Below, one piece after another: positions 1 to 5,702 of a stretch of 8,267 nucleotides of DNA (position 1 is its first letter; the number at the start of each line of letters is the position of its first letter). Made by a program: the position numbers and the translations under genes. The notes beneath the pieces are model-generated. The model saw nothing but the letters and a program-made list of their open reading frames with translations, ran no database searches and was not told the origin of the DNA. This DNA comes from Methylomonas sp. GTDB taxonomy: Bacteria; Pseudomonadota; Gammaproteobacteria; Methylococcales; Methylomonadaceae. Where the stretch lies: the NCBI GenBank assembly GCA_026990815.1, contig JALXCS010000054.1:1-8267 (forward strand). Direction: 5' to 3'.

Positions 1-272
1 ATTTTGAGTATAATCAAGCTTTTAAATAATGCAGAGAGATGTTGGAATTTGTGAACCAATCTACTTTAAAACGAACATTTGTTAGTTTATTGAGGGAACA
101 CCTTTTGGCAGCCAGGAAGTCTATATCATCAATTTTGCTAATTTAATTTTTGTATGATTAAATCAAACAGCGCTTTTGAATTTGCCGTGGAAAAATTTGT
201 GGAAATGATTGAGCGGGACTTATTTTGTATTTTAGTTTTATGATATGAAGAGTTTGAATTAGATTTTGCAGC

Positions 273-291
273 ATTTCACCCACTGTGAAAT
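273..291. promoter_or_regulatory. Operator-like inverted repeat upstream of the DUF1097 gene
   Basis: ATTTCAC and GTGAAAT form a perfect 7-bp inverted repeat with a 5-base spacer (CCACT), centred about 53 bases upstream of the DUF1097 ATG. The size and symmetry suit a dimeric repressor or activator site. No regulator gene is adjacent, so the binding protein is unknown. A possible AATAAT -10 box lies at 307-312, which would put the repeat over the -35 region, but no matching -35 hexamer is present. Confidence 0.35.
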
Positions 292-323
292 CAAACTTTT
301 AAAAACAATAATGAGAGAAATTT

Positions 324-328
324 AGGAG
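324..328 (+). promoter_or_regulatory. Ribosome binding site of the DUF1097 gene
   Basis: AGGAG lies six bases upstream of the ATG at 335. This is ideal spacing and fixes the start codon. Confidence 0.75.
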
Positions 329-334
329 TAAAAA

Positions 335-862
335 ATGAATAATCTTACAGCACTTTCTTTGAGTATTGGGGGTTTGGCCGGACTTGCAACTTTTTTGGCA
401 GTGGGTCCGTTAAGCGGTATTTTTTTAATCTGGGCAGCAACGATTGCCTGGGCTGCTTATTTTGCTTTGGGTGGTAACAAACAAGCAGCAATAAATACTG
501 TTGTGTGTGAAATTTTTGGTGTATTTATGGCGACTTATGCAGCGTTTCTGATCACCAGTATTGCACCCGATGCCGTGCTTGGCTTTCCGCTAATGGCTGC
601 AATTATTGTTGCTGTATCAGTCACTGTGATGTGTTTGGCGGCAAATGTGCCTGCTCTTTCTGCAATTCCTGCCAGTGTATTAGGTTATTCATCCGCATTT
701 GCATACTTGTTGCAAACACCAGATAAATTGACAAAAGATGTCTTATTGAGTGTTTCTTTTGACAATCCAATGATTGTTATTTCTGTCTCTATCGTTGTGG
801 GTGTAGGTTTTGGAATTTGGTCTGGAAATCTTGCGGCAAAATTAACGACAGCTACCGATTAA
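335..862 (+). CDS. DUF1097 family (YcdZ-like) inner-membrane protein
   Basis: This 175-residue, almost wholly hydrophobic protein looks like a multi-pass inner-membrane protein of the DUF1097 family, to which E. coli YcdZ belongs. The function of the family is not established. Hydrophobic segments lie at about residues 8-26, 28-46, 52-75, 80-101, 106-126 and 145-165. Family-like features are the W33-A-x6-W39-A-A-Y-F-A-L-G-G stretch, the Pro/Ser/Ala-rich P106-A-L-S-A-I-P-A-S-V-L-G-Y motif, and a C-terminal N144-P segment followed by a Gly-rich helix. There is no signal peptide other than the first helix. The length is close to full for the family. The gene stands alone on the plus strand, with about 1 kb before the next sizeable gene, so it is probably monocistronic. 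An inverted repeat at 273-291 may be its operator. Family assignment is fairly firm; any transport role would be guesswork. Confidence 0.82.
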   Translation: MNNLTALSLSIGGLAGLATFLAVGPLSGIFLIWAATIAWAAYFALGGNKQAAINTVVCEIFGVFMATYAAFLITSIAPDAVLGFPLMAAIIVAVSVTVMCLAANVPALSAIPASVLGYSSAFAYLLQTPDKLTKDVLLSVSFDNPMIVISVSIVVGVGFGIWSGNLAAKLTTATD

Positions 863-1040
863 AAAGCTTTTCATATTTCTGAAAAAAACGAGTGTGGAGA
901 CATTTTGTTAGCACAACATTAGTTTTTCCTTGCTCGTTTACAGGATTTATGAGTTTTTTTCCAGCAAATACCCACCCTACCAGGATTTTTGATTTTCGGT
1001 TAGTTTACCGGGGCAATCAGTTATAATCAGAGCTGTTTTT
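863..1040. other. Intergenic region, nothing clear
   Basis: No coding frame is evident. A weak 6-bp AT-rich hairpin (868-873 with 880-885) follows the DUF1097 stop. It is followed by A residues on the plus strand and by a short T-run only when read on the minus strand, so it is not a convincing terminator for DUF1097. Confidence 0.4.
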
Positions 1041-1208
1041 TTATGTTTTTTCAATAGGTGCCCGCCTGCTTTTGAGCCAGAAACCAAAAAGTCCAAACCC
1101 ACAAGCTACAAGAATCCAGGATGTGGCTGAGGATGAACCAGTCAATGATAGCTGCAAAAATAACAAAAGGCCTACAAAAGGTATGACTTTGGAGATGATT
1201 TTTTTCAT
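1041..1208 (-). CDS. Small hydrophobic protein (55 aa), unrecognised
   Basis: This 55-codon minus-strand frame runs from ATG at 1208 to TAA at 1041. The product begins MKKIISKVIPFVGLLLFLQL, a typical basic n-region followed by a hydrophobic core. After a short polar stretch (TGSSSATS, residues 23-30) comes a second hydrophobic stretch (W31 to W44), then a basic tail, LKSRRAPIEKT. It could be a two-helix membrane miniprotein. Alternatively it could be a cleaved signal peptide plus an anchor: SSA is a possible signal peptidase I site, while L33-V-A-C36 matches a lipobox but sits unusually late. The C-terminal hydrophobic-plus-RR layout recalls sorting anchors such as PEP-CTERM, but the PEP motif is absent. 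Against it, no good Shine-Dalgarno precedes the ATG. For it, a perfect-core CRP-type site and a plausible -10 lie upstream at appropriate spacing. Homology is unknown. Confidence 0.5.
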   Translation of the reverse strand: MKKIISKVIPFVGLLLFLQLSLTGSSSATSWILVACGFGLFGFWLKSRRAPIEKT

Positions 1209-1240
1209 TGCTAATAGTCGTTTTGGTTAAAGGGATTTTA

Positions 1241-1246
1241 AATATA
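1241..1246 (-). promoter_or_regulatory. Possible -10 element for the 55-aa gene
   Basis: Read on the minus strand this is TATATT, a 5/6 match to TATAAT. It predicts transcription starting near 1233-1234, about 25 bases before the ATG at 1208. No good -35 hexamer lies 16-18 bases upstream, which fits an activator-dependent promoter. The match alone is weak in such AT-rich DNA. Its position relative to the CRP-type site is the main support. Confidence 0.35.
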
Positions 1247-1286
1247 ATTGATTATTTATCCCGTTATTGAAATTGTATTTTTACCC

Positions 1287-1302
1287 TGTGAGCTGATTCA
1301 CA
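1287..1302 (-). promoter_or_regulatory. CRP/Vfr-type binding site
   Basis: TGTGA-GCTGAT-TCACA has both perfect CRP half-sites with the canonical 6-base spacer. Its centre (1294.5) lies about 61 bases upstream of the transcription start predicted from the TATATT -10 box at 1241-1246. This is the classic class I CRP activation position. The only candidate target nearby is the minus-strand 55-codon gene. There is no plus-strand gene within 1.5 kb downstream. The symmetric core alone gives no direction; the minus strand is inferred from that gene. Confidence 0.55.
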
Positions 1303-1422
1303 TGGTTTATTGAAAATATTTTTATGTTGCTATAGAAACCACAAATTTGGTGATTTTTAGAAAATATAGAAAAAGTGGTTGAGGCTATCAGTTCGTTAAT
1401 GACTATTTAAGTCAGAGCCCCC

Positions 1423-1524
1423 CTAGCTGTTCCAAACTTCAAGTAGCATAAATATAATTGCTATGACAGATGTTGCAAAAATCATTAATAGCAAAATCCC
1501 TTCAATTGGTAATAATTTATTCAT
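1423..1524 (-). CDS. Possible single-helix miniprotein (33 aa)
   Basis: A 33-codon minus-strand frame runs from ATG at 1524 to TAG at 1423. The product starts MNKLLPIEGI and continues as an uninterrupted hydrophobic stretch of about 20 residues (roughly I10-L29), ending EVWNS. That is the layout of a single-span membrane miniprotein. There is no recognisable Shine-Dalgarno and no convincing promoter. A 20-bp interrupted palindrome (1562-1581) lies 38-57 bases upstream. A frame this short can arise by chance in AT-rich DNA, where hydrophobic codons are favoured, so this is a candidate only. It has the same orientation as the 55-codon gene downstream. Confidence 0.3.
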   Translation of the reverse strand: MNKLLPIEGILLLMIFATSVIAIIFMLLEVWNS

Positions 1525-1561
1525 ATGGAGTGGTTTTGGGTCAACTTAATTACTGACAATA

Positions 1562-1581
1562 ATTCCATTATGCAATGGAAT
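1562..1581. repeat. 20-bp interrupted palindrome
   Basis: ATTCCATT and AATGGAAT form a perfect 8-bp inverted repeat around a 4-base centre (ATGC). It could be an operator or, if transcribed, a short hairpin. It lies upstream of the 33-codon minus-strand frame. There is no T-run on either side, so it is not a standard terminator. Confidence 0.4.
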
Positions 1582-1730
1582 ATCTCTAGATAATAATCGA
1601 TTTTGCCAGAAAAAAATTTTAACAAGTCAACACTTCAACACAATCTGCTAGTGTCTATTATGCAAAAACTGACTGAATGCAAACTGAATATTATTTAATG
1701 TTAATATTGCAACTTTTCGTTGATGTGAAT

Positions 1731-1766
1731 AGTAAATAATTACAAAAATCATGTGATTTATTTACT
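1731..1766. repeat. 9-bp inverted repeat with 18-base spacer
   Basis: AGTAAATAA (1731-1739) and TTATTTACT (1758-1766) are perfect inverted copies. A second, nested near-palindrome, AAATCA-TG-TGATTT (1746-1759), overlaps the right arm. In AT-rich DNA such repeats can occur by chance. Function is unknown. Confidence 0.3.
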
Positions 1767-1872
1767 TTAAATGTGGAGAACAATGTAAGGACAAAAATAG
1801 ATTTTAGAAAGCACAAACGATTTGAAAATAAGGAAAACCCAGAGCTTGATATACTAAAAAATTTAGGGCAAA

Positions 1873-2550
1873 TTAAGGTGCTTTTTCCAAGGTTTCTAGC
1901 GCATATCGAATGGAATCAGCCTGAGAATTATTTACTTCCCTAGTGATAAAGATTTCTACTGGACGAACTGGCCTTCCATAATAGGCTTCATTCAAAGATT
2001 CACGAATAGAAACAATTGACCCTTCGAGTGTTAAACCAGCAAATGCGCCCTTTGCCCGGGAATATTGCAATACATCAGAAGTTGCTGCTTGCGCACCAAT
2101 TCCTACCGGGCCGAGAGCAATGCTTGCATCACTGCCTAATTGTACTTTTGATGATAACAAAGCATCCATACCTCGGTCAGTCATAATCAACAGTACAACT
2201 TCGGCAACTTCGAGGCCGATTTGAAAACCGACGCTTAAGGAGCCGATTGTATAAAATCCAGGATAACTCCATTGGTTGTTTTCCATATCATGATGGAACA
2301 AAACGCCAGTTCCGCCTGAGCCACCAAAAATAAACCCGCCTTTTAATAGTGTAGGAATGACCAAGATACCTTTTGCTCGAGAAAAATGATTACGAAACCA
2401 CTTAAGTTCGGGGTCATTATTAAAGTTTTTTAAAGTGGTTTGGCTTTCATTAATGATCTTAATGGCCGTTTGTTGATCCTTATTGATGTCAGCAAAAGTT
2501 ATTGAATTAAAAAGCATCAAAAAGCAGGAAATCAAAAATAGTTTGTTCAT
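1873..2550 (-). CDS. Secreted lipid-binding SYLF-domain (Ysc84/DUF500) protein
   Basis: From the chosen ATG at 2550 the product is 225 residues. It starts with a Sec signal peptide (MNKLF..., hydrophobic to about residue 20, cleavage after ITFA before DINKD). The frame is open 20 codons further upstream, to 2610, but that extension would bury the signal peptide, so 2550 is preferred. The SYLF fold follows from about residue 48: F-S-R-A-K-G-I-L-V-I-P, then the glycine-rich G-G-F-I-F-G-G-S-G-G-T-G-V-L stretch, W-S-Y-P-G-F-Y near 94-100, G-S-L-S-V-G-F-Q-I-G-L-E near 103-114, and the late Y-S-R-A-K-G-A-F-A-G-L-T-L-E-G-S segment. Eukaryotic SYLF proteins bind phosphoinositides; bacterial exported members are presumed periplasmic or envelope-associated, with no firm role. 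The ribosome binding site is weak (AGG about seven bases upstream). The gene is divergent from the DUF4331 operon and probably monocistronic. Confidence 0.85.
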   Translation of the reverse strand: MNKLFLISCFLMLFNSITFADINKDQQTAIKIINESQTTLKNFNNDPELKWFRNHFSRAKGILVIPTLLKGGFIFGGSGGTGVLFHHDMENNQWSYPGFYTIGSLSVGFQIGLEVAEVVLLIMTDRGMDALLSSKVQLGSDASIALGPVGIGAQAATSDVLQYSRAKGAFAGLTLEGSIVSIRESLNEAYYGRPVRPVEIFITREVNNSQADSIRYALETLEKAP

Positions 2551-2717
2551 TTTATGCCTATGAAAAGGATTTAATGACTCTAATTTAAACTGAACCAGTT
2601 TGCAAAGCAATTTAAAACTTTATATTTTAATATGTTAAATTCTAATTATTATGTAAGTTATTATTAATAAATAATTTTATTTTTTTAGTGGCAGCTGAAT
2701 AACACAGAGATAGTGAA

Positions 2718-2743
2718 TGGAACTCCTTTAATTTTCGACGTAC
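2718..2743 (+). promoter_or_regulatory. Candidate ECF-sigma promoter for the DUF4331 operon
   Basis: TGGAAC (2718-2723), 15 bases, then CGTAC (2739-2743). GGAAC-type -35 and CGT-type -10 elements separated by about 15-17 bases are the hallmark of many ECF sigma promoters. The predicted start near 2750 gives a leader of about 100 bases before the ATG at 2854. The ECF sigma gene in the same operon makes autoregulation attractive. A second copy of the motif was not found in the window, so this rests on one match. Confidence 0.4.
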
Positions 2744-2842
2744 TTGAGTCAAAACGTTTTCAATAGCAATTATTTTGCATCCGAAATTCATTGTTTTTCG
2801 TATCTGTTGATGAGAGACAAATTCTCACACTTCAAATGCCAG

Positions 2843-2847
2843 AGGAG
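2843..2847 (+). promoter_or_regulatory. Ribosome binding site of the DUF4331 gene
   Basis: AGGAG sits six bases before the ATG at 2854. It selects this ATG over the in-frame TTG at 2791 and the ATG at 2836. Confidence 0.75.
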
Positions 2848-2853
2848 AAAACA

Positions 2854-4437
2854 ATGAAAGATTTAGCTTACTTAACGACAGCAATAGGGTTGCTATTAAC
2901 CCTCAGTAGTGGCGCTTTTGCAGCCAACCACCGTGAGGCACCAATAACTGCATTAGATGAAAAAGCGGATATTACCGATGTCTATGCTTTTCGAAGTTAC
3001 GATGACCCTAGTAAAGTAACTTTTATTATGAACGTTGATCCATTGTTAGAACCCTCTAATGGTCCAACAAGGTTTCCTTTTGATCCAGACATTCTTTATC
3101 AAATCAATATTGATAACAACCACGATGCCAAAGCCGATATCAGTTTTAATTTTAAATTCAAAACCAATTTTCGTCTTCCTGGTGTTTTTGTTGGTTTGGT
3201 TGGTGCAGGTACTGGATTATTAGCGCCGGATAATTCCCCTTTGCCGGTGTTACCTGGGACACCCATAGTTCCACCTGCAATTACGGCTTTGGATGGTCCT
3301 GGCTCGGAAGGGTTAAATTTAAGTCAGCAATACAGTGTCACAATGGTGAAATACCATAGAGGCAGATATCGACATCATAAAAAGCTGTCAAAAGGATTGA
3401 AACTTTTTGCAGTTCCTAGCAATGCTGGGCCAAGAACCATGCCCGATTATCAGGGGCTAGCTGATCAAGGAATTTATCAATTAGGCCATGGCATAACAAC
3501 TTTTGCCGGAACAGTTGATGATCCATTTTATATTGATTTAGGCGCCGTTTTTGATTCTTTCAATTTAAGAACTGCTGCCTTTGATACCGGAGTGCCGGGT
3601 GTGCTCAGTGATGCCCAGGACAGCAACGATAACATCAACTTCGCGCCAGATGATATTGCGGGATTTAATGTCAACAGTATTGCGATTGAGGTTCCCATTG
3701 CAATGATCACTCAGGACGGCAAAATTCATGATGCTGATGAACCTGAAGCGACCATTGGTGTTTGGGCGACCACTTCGAGGCCTAAGGTAAAAGTCTTTTC
3801 CAGAAGACCAGGTCGTGATGCTTATACTTCCCGCAGGAAAGTACAAATTCAGCGCATGGGTAATCCTTTGATAAATGAATTGTTGATTGGCATTGGCTCC
3901 AAAGATAAATTTAGCATGAGTAAACCCAAAAATGATGCTCAATTTGCTAATTTTTTCTTGGATCCAGTATTGCCAAGAGTTCTGAATGCTTTGTATGACA
4001 CTATCAGCCCCAGTGTGTTACCGGTTCCAGACGCGCCACGCAATGATTTGTTGCCTTTAGTTCAGTATTTACCGCCGATTGCCGCCGAAGGCACGCCAAC
4101 AGGTCCAATTGCTGATCTATTGCGATTGAATACTGGCATTCCAGCAATAGTTAAGGAAAAACGCAGTCGTTTGGGATTGTTGGGTGGTGACCCGGCTGGA
4201 TTTCCGAATGGTCGACGTGTTTCAGATGATGTGGTTGATATTACCACTCGGGTTGTTATTGGAATTTTAGCGGGTGATGGATTCAACGGTTTTCCACATA
4301 ATCGAGTGGGTGATGGTGTCAATAAGAATGATGTGCCTTATCGAGAAACTTTTCCCTATGTTGGCTTGGCCCATTCTGGAGTAGAAAGTCGCCATATTGA
4401 TACCGGTGAAAAAGGTTGCACTGGGATTTGTCCATAA
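2854..4437 (+). CDS. Secreted DUF4331 family protein
   Basis: A 527-residue exported protein of unknown function. The start at 2854 is set by a good AGGAG site and gives a clean signal peptide (MKDLAYLTT..., cleavage probably after GAFA, residue 23). The mature protein opens with the DUF4331 signature ANHREAP (H26-R-E-A-P) and D-E-K-A-D-I-T-D-V-Y-A-F (35-46). Further family-like blocks are an acidic loop D87-N-N-H-D-A-K-A-D95 that could bind a metal ion, D-D-P-F-Y-I-D-L-G-A-V-F-D (222-234), R-M-G-N-P-L-I-N-E-L (334-343), L-G-G-D-P-A-G-F-P-N-G-R-R-V-S-D-D (443-459), and F-P-Y-V-G-L-A-H-S-G (500-509). The domain spans essentially the whole protein, which appears complete. A basic insert rich in R, H and K lies near residues 167-182. 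Two cysteines (C522, C526) end the protein. It is the first gene of a five-gene plus-strand cluster with an ECF sigma factor, possibly transcribed from the ECF-like promoter at 2718-2743. Confidence 0.88.
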   Translation: MKDLAYLTTAIGLLLTLSSGAFAANHREAPITALDEKADITDVYAFRSYDDPSKVTFIMNVDPLLEPSNGPTRFPFDPDILYQINIDNNHDAKADISFNFKFKTNFRLPGVFVGLVGAGTGLLAPDNSPLPVLPGTPIVPPAITALDGPGSEGLNLSQQYSVTMVKYHRGRYRHHKKLSKGLKLFAVPSNAGPRTMPDYQGLADQGIYQLGHGITTFAGTVDDPFYIDLGAVFDSFNLRTAAFDTGVPGVLSDAQDSNDNINFAPDDIAGFNVNSIAIEVPIAMITQDGKIHDADEPEATIGVWATTSRPKVKVFSRRPGRDAYTSRRKVQIQRMGNPLINELLIGIGSKDKFSMSKPKNDAQFANFFLDPVLPRVLNALYDTISPSVLPVPDAPRNDLLPLVQYLPPIAAEGTPTGPIADLLRLNTGIPAIVKEKRSRLGLLGGDPAGFPNGRRVSDDVVDITTRVVIGILAGDGFNGFPHNRVGDGVNKNDVPYRETFPYVGLAHSGVESRHIDTGEKGCTGICP

Positions 4438-4448
4438 CCAGCAATTTA

Positions 4449-4487
4449 GCTTCGGGTAGTTTGTATTTTATGAGAGCTATCCGAAGT
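4449..4487 (+). other. Strong intercistronic RNA hairpin
   Basis: CTTCGGGTAG (4450-4459) pairs with CTATCCGAAG (4477-4486) over 10 bp with one G-U pair, and wobble and A-U pairs extend the stem on both sides, leaving a loop of about 11 bases. It lies 12 bases after the DUF4331 stop and about 25 bases before the TPR gene start. No T-run follows, so it is unlikely to be an intrinsic terminator. An mRNA 3'-end stabiliser or processing site is more likely. A second small stem, ATCTC (4489-4493) with GAGAT (4503-4507), could partly hide the next Shine-Dalgarno. Confidence 0.55.
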
Positions 4488-4499
4488 CATCTCAAAGAT

Positions 4500-4505
4500 G
4501 GGGAG
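4500..4505 (+). promoter_or_regulatory. Ribosome binding site of the TPR gene
   Basis: GGGGAG lies six bases upstream of the ATG at 4512. It decides this start over an upstream in-frame ATG at 4416 that would overlap the DUF4331 gene. Confidence 0.65.
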
Positions 4506-4511
4506 ATAGTG

Positions 4512-5702
4512 ATGATCATTTTCAGGTATTTTATGTTTGGACTGTTGGGGTTGATGACGGGGGTTTTGCAGGCGGAACCGTTTACTCCTGAACTTGATAA
4601 TCAGGTGCTCGAGCAACTTCCAAGGCAGCTTTTTCAAACCACGGCTTCCAAAAAGGTTAAATCGTTGAGGGTTCAACTTAAAAATAATCCGAACGATTGG
4701 TCTTCAGTCAATCAATTGGCTCACCATTATATTGAATTGTCAAAAACTTTAGCTGATCCGCGATATATGGGCTATGCGCAAGCGATTATTGATCCCTGGC
4801 TGGAAACTGCTCCATATTCTATTCAGCCACTAGTTTTGAGAGCCATTATCCGACAAAATGCCCATGATTTTACTGGGGCAATGGAAGATTTGGATCAAGT
4901 TCTCAGTATTCAACCAGGGCATTTTCAGGCTAATTTGATTAAAGCTACCGTTGCGACTGTTCAAGGAGAATATTCACTGGCAATTGAGCATTGCAGGCGG
5001 TTAATGCGAAGATCATCACTATTTATGGCATTGATTTGTCAAAGTACACCTGCGAGTTTAAGTGGCAATGCCAAGCGCAGTTATCAATTACTGCATCAAA
5101 TATTATCTTCAGGGAGGATGATGGCAACCAAGGAAAGTATTTGGGCGTGGACTTCTTTAGCCGAGATTGCTTGGCGGTTAGGTTATTTCAAAGAGGCCGA
5201 TCAACATTTTCAGCGTGCCAGGCAAGTGGGTGTTCGGGATTATTATTGGTTAAAGACTTATGCTGATTTTTTGCTGCAACAAAAGCGTCCTTTGGATGTA
5301 ATCCAGCTCATTGCGGTTGAAACCAAAAATGACTCATTGTTGTTGCGGCTGGCTATAGCCGAAAAATTAACCAGTTCTCGGCAATTACCAGATCATGTCA
5401 CTTGGTTAAATGACCGATTTCAACTGAATCGTAAAAGAGGTTCATCTATACATCAGGGTGATGAGGCAAGATTTATCTTGTATTTTGGAAATCAACCAGA
5501 AATGGCTCTGCAATTGGCCTGGCAAAATTGGTTGATTCAGCGAGAACCCACAGACATTTACATTCTGTTAAAAGCGGCAATAGCAGCGCATGATGATGAA
5601 ACAATAAAAGAGGTTAAACAATGGATGGCGATAAATAAAACTGAAGATGTAGTGATCCAGGGAATTCTGGCAACACAGGCGGGGGATGGCTATGAAATCT
5701 AA
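4512..5702 (+). CDS. Secreted tetratricopeptide-repeat (TPR) protein
   Basis: From ATG 4512 the product is 396 residues with a signal peptide (MIIFRYFMF..., cleavage likely after LQA, residue 21), so it is probably periplasmic. The frame is open back to 4416, but that extension has no ribosome binding site and would place 32 residues before the signal peptide. The mature part is alpha-helical with TPR-like units. The clearest lies at about residues 105-164 (two helical pairs with A-x2-D-L-D-Q-V-L-S-I-Q-P-G-H-F and G-E-Y-S-L-A-I-E-H), the next at about 209-267 (W-A-W-T-S-L-A-E-I-A-W-R-L-G-Y-F-K-E-A-D-Q-H-F). Two cysteines (C161 and C176) could form a disulfide. TPR proteins mediate protein contacts, so it may scaffold the DUF4331 or HupE-like partner; this is inference from context. 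It overlaps the next gene by 11 bases, implying translational coupling. Confidence 0.8.
   Translation: MIIFRYFMFGLLGLMTGVLQAEPFTPELDNQVLEQLPRQLFQTTASKKVKSLRVQLKNNPNDWSSVNQLAHHYIELSKTLADPRYMGYAQAIIDPWLETAPYSIQPLVLRAIIRQNAHDFTGAMEDLDQVLSIQPGHFQANLIKATVATVQGEYSLAIEHCRRLMRRSSLFMALICQSTPASLSGNAKRSYQLLHQILSSGRMMATKESIWAWTSLAEIAWRLGYFKEADQHFQRARQVGVRDYYWLKTYADFLLQQKRPLDVIQLIAVETKNDSLLLRLAIAEKLTSSRQLPDHVTWLNDRFQLNRKRGSSIHQGDEARFILYFGNQPEMALQLAWQNWLIQREPTDIYILLKAAIAAHDDETIKEVKQWMAINKTEDVVIQGILATQAGDGYEI

Larger units (their letters stand above)
1..334. other. Intergenic leader region without a convincing gene
   Basis: No frame on either strand looks coding. The longest candidate is a 35-codon plus-strand frame (39-146) without a properly spaced ribosome binding site. 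The last 60 bases carry an inverted repeat and the ribosome binding site of the downstream DUF1097 gene. No clear sigma-70 promoter pair was found, although the AT richness hides weak ones. Confidence 0.5.
1525..1872. other. AT-rich intergenic region with inverted repeats, no clear gene
   Basis: This lies downstream of the SYLF gene (minus strand) and holds no convincing frame. The longest, a 34-codon minus frame starting within 1740-1760, has no ribosome binding site. Two inverted repeats are visible and listed separately (1562-1581 and 1731-1766). No GC-rich hairpin with T-run follows the SYLF stop codon, so where that transcript ends is unclear. Confidence 0.45.

Noticed and set aside
95..124. 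GGAAC...GTCTAT resembling a sigma-E promoter
   Set aside because: The spacing between elements is about 2-3 bases too long for a sigma-E promoter, no CGT-type -10 is present, and no good gene follows directly.
39..146. 35-codon plus-strand frame near the left edge
   Set aside because: The only purine-rich stretch abuts the ATG, so there is no properly spaced ribosome binding site. No domain or signal is recognisable, and chance is likely.
868..885. Hairpin after the DUF1097 stop as its terminator
   Set aside because: The stem is only 6 bp, mostly A-T, and is followed by A residues rather than T on the coding strand.
2551..2610. 20-codon N-terminal extension of the SYLF protein
   Set aside because: It would place polar residues ahead of a well-formed signal peptide. 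The ATG at 2550 gives a normal exported protein.
3565..3942. 125-codon minus-strand open frame inside the DUF4331 gene
   Set aside because: It lies antisense to strongly conserved DUF4331 blocks, and its product shows no recognisable features.
4991..5266. 91-codon plus-strand frame within the TPR gene
   Set aside because: It is an out-of-frame frame inside a coherent TPR-coding sequence, with no ribosome binding site or family signal.
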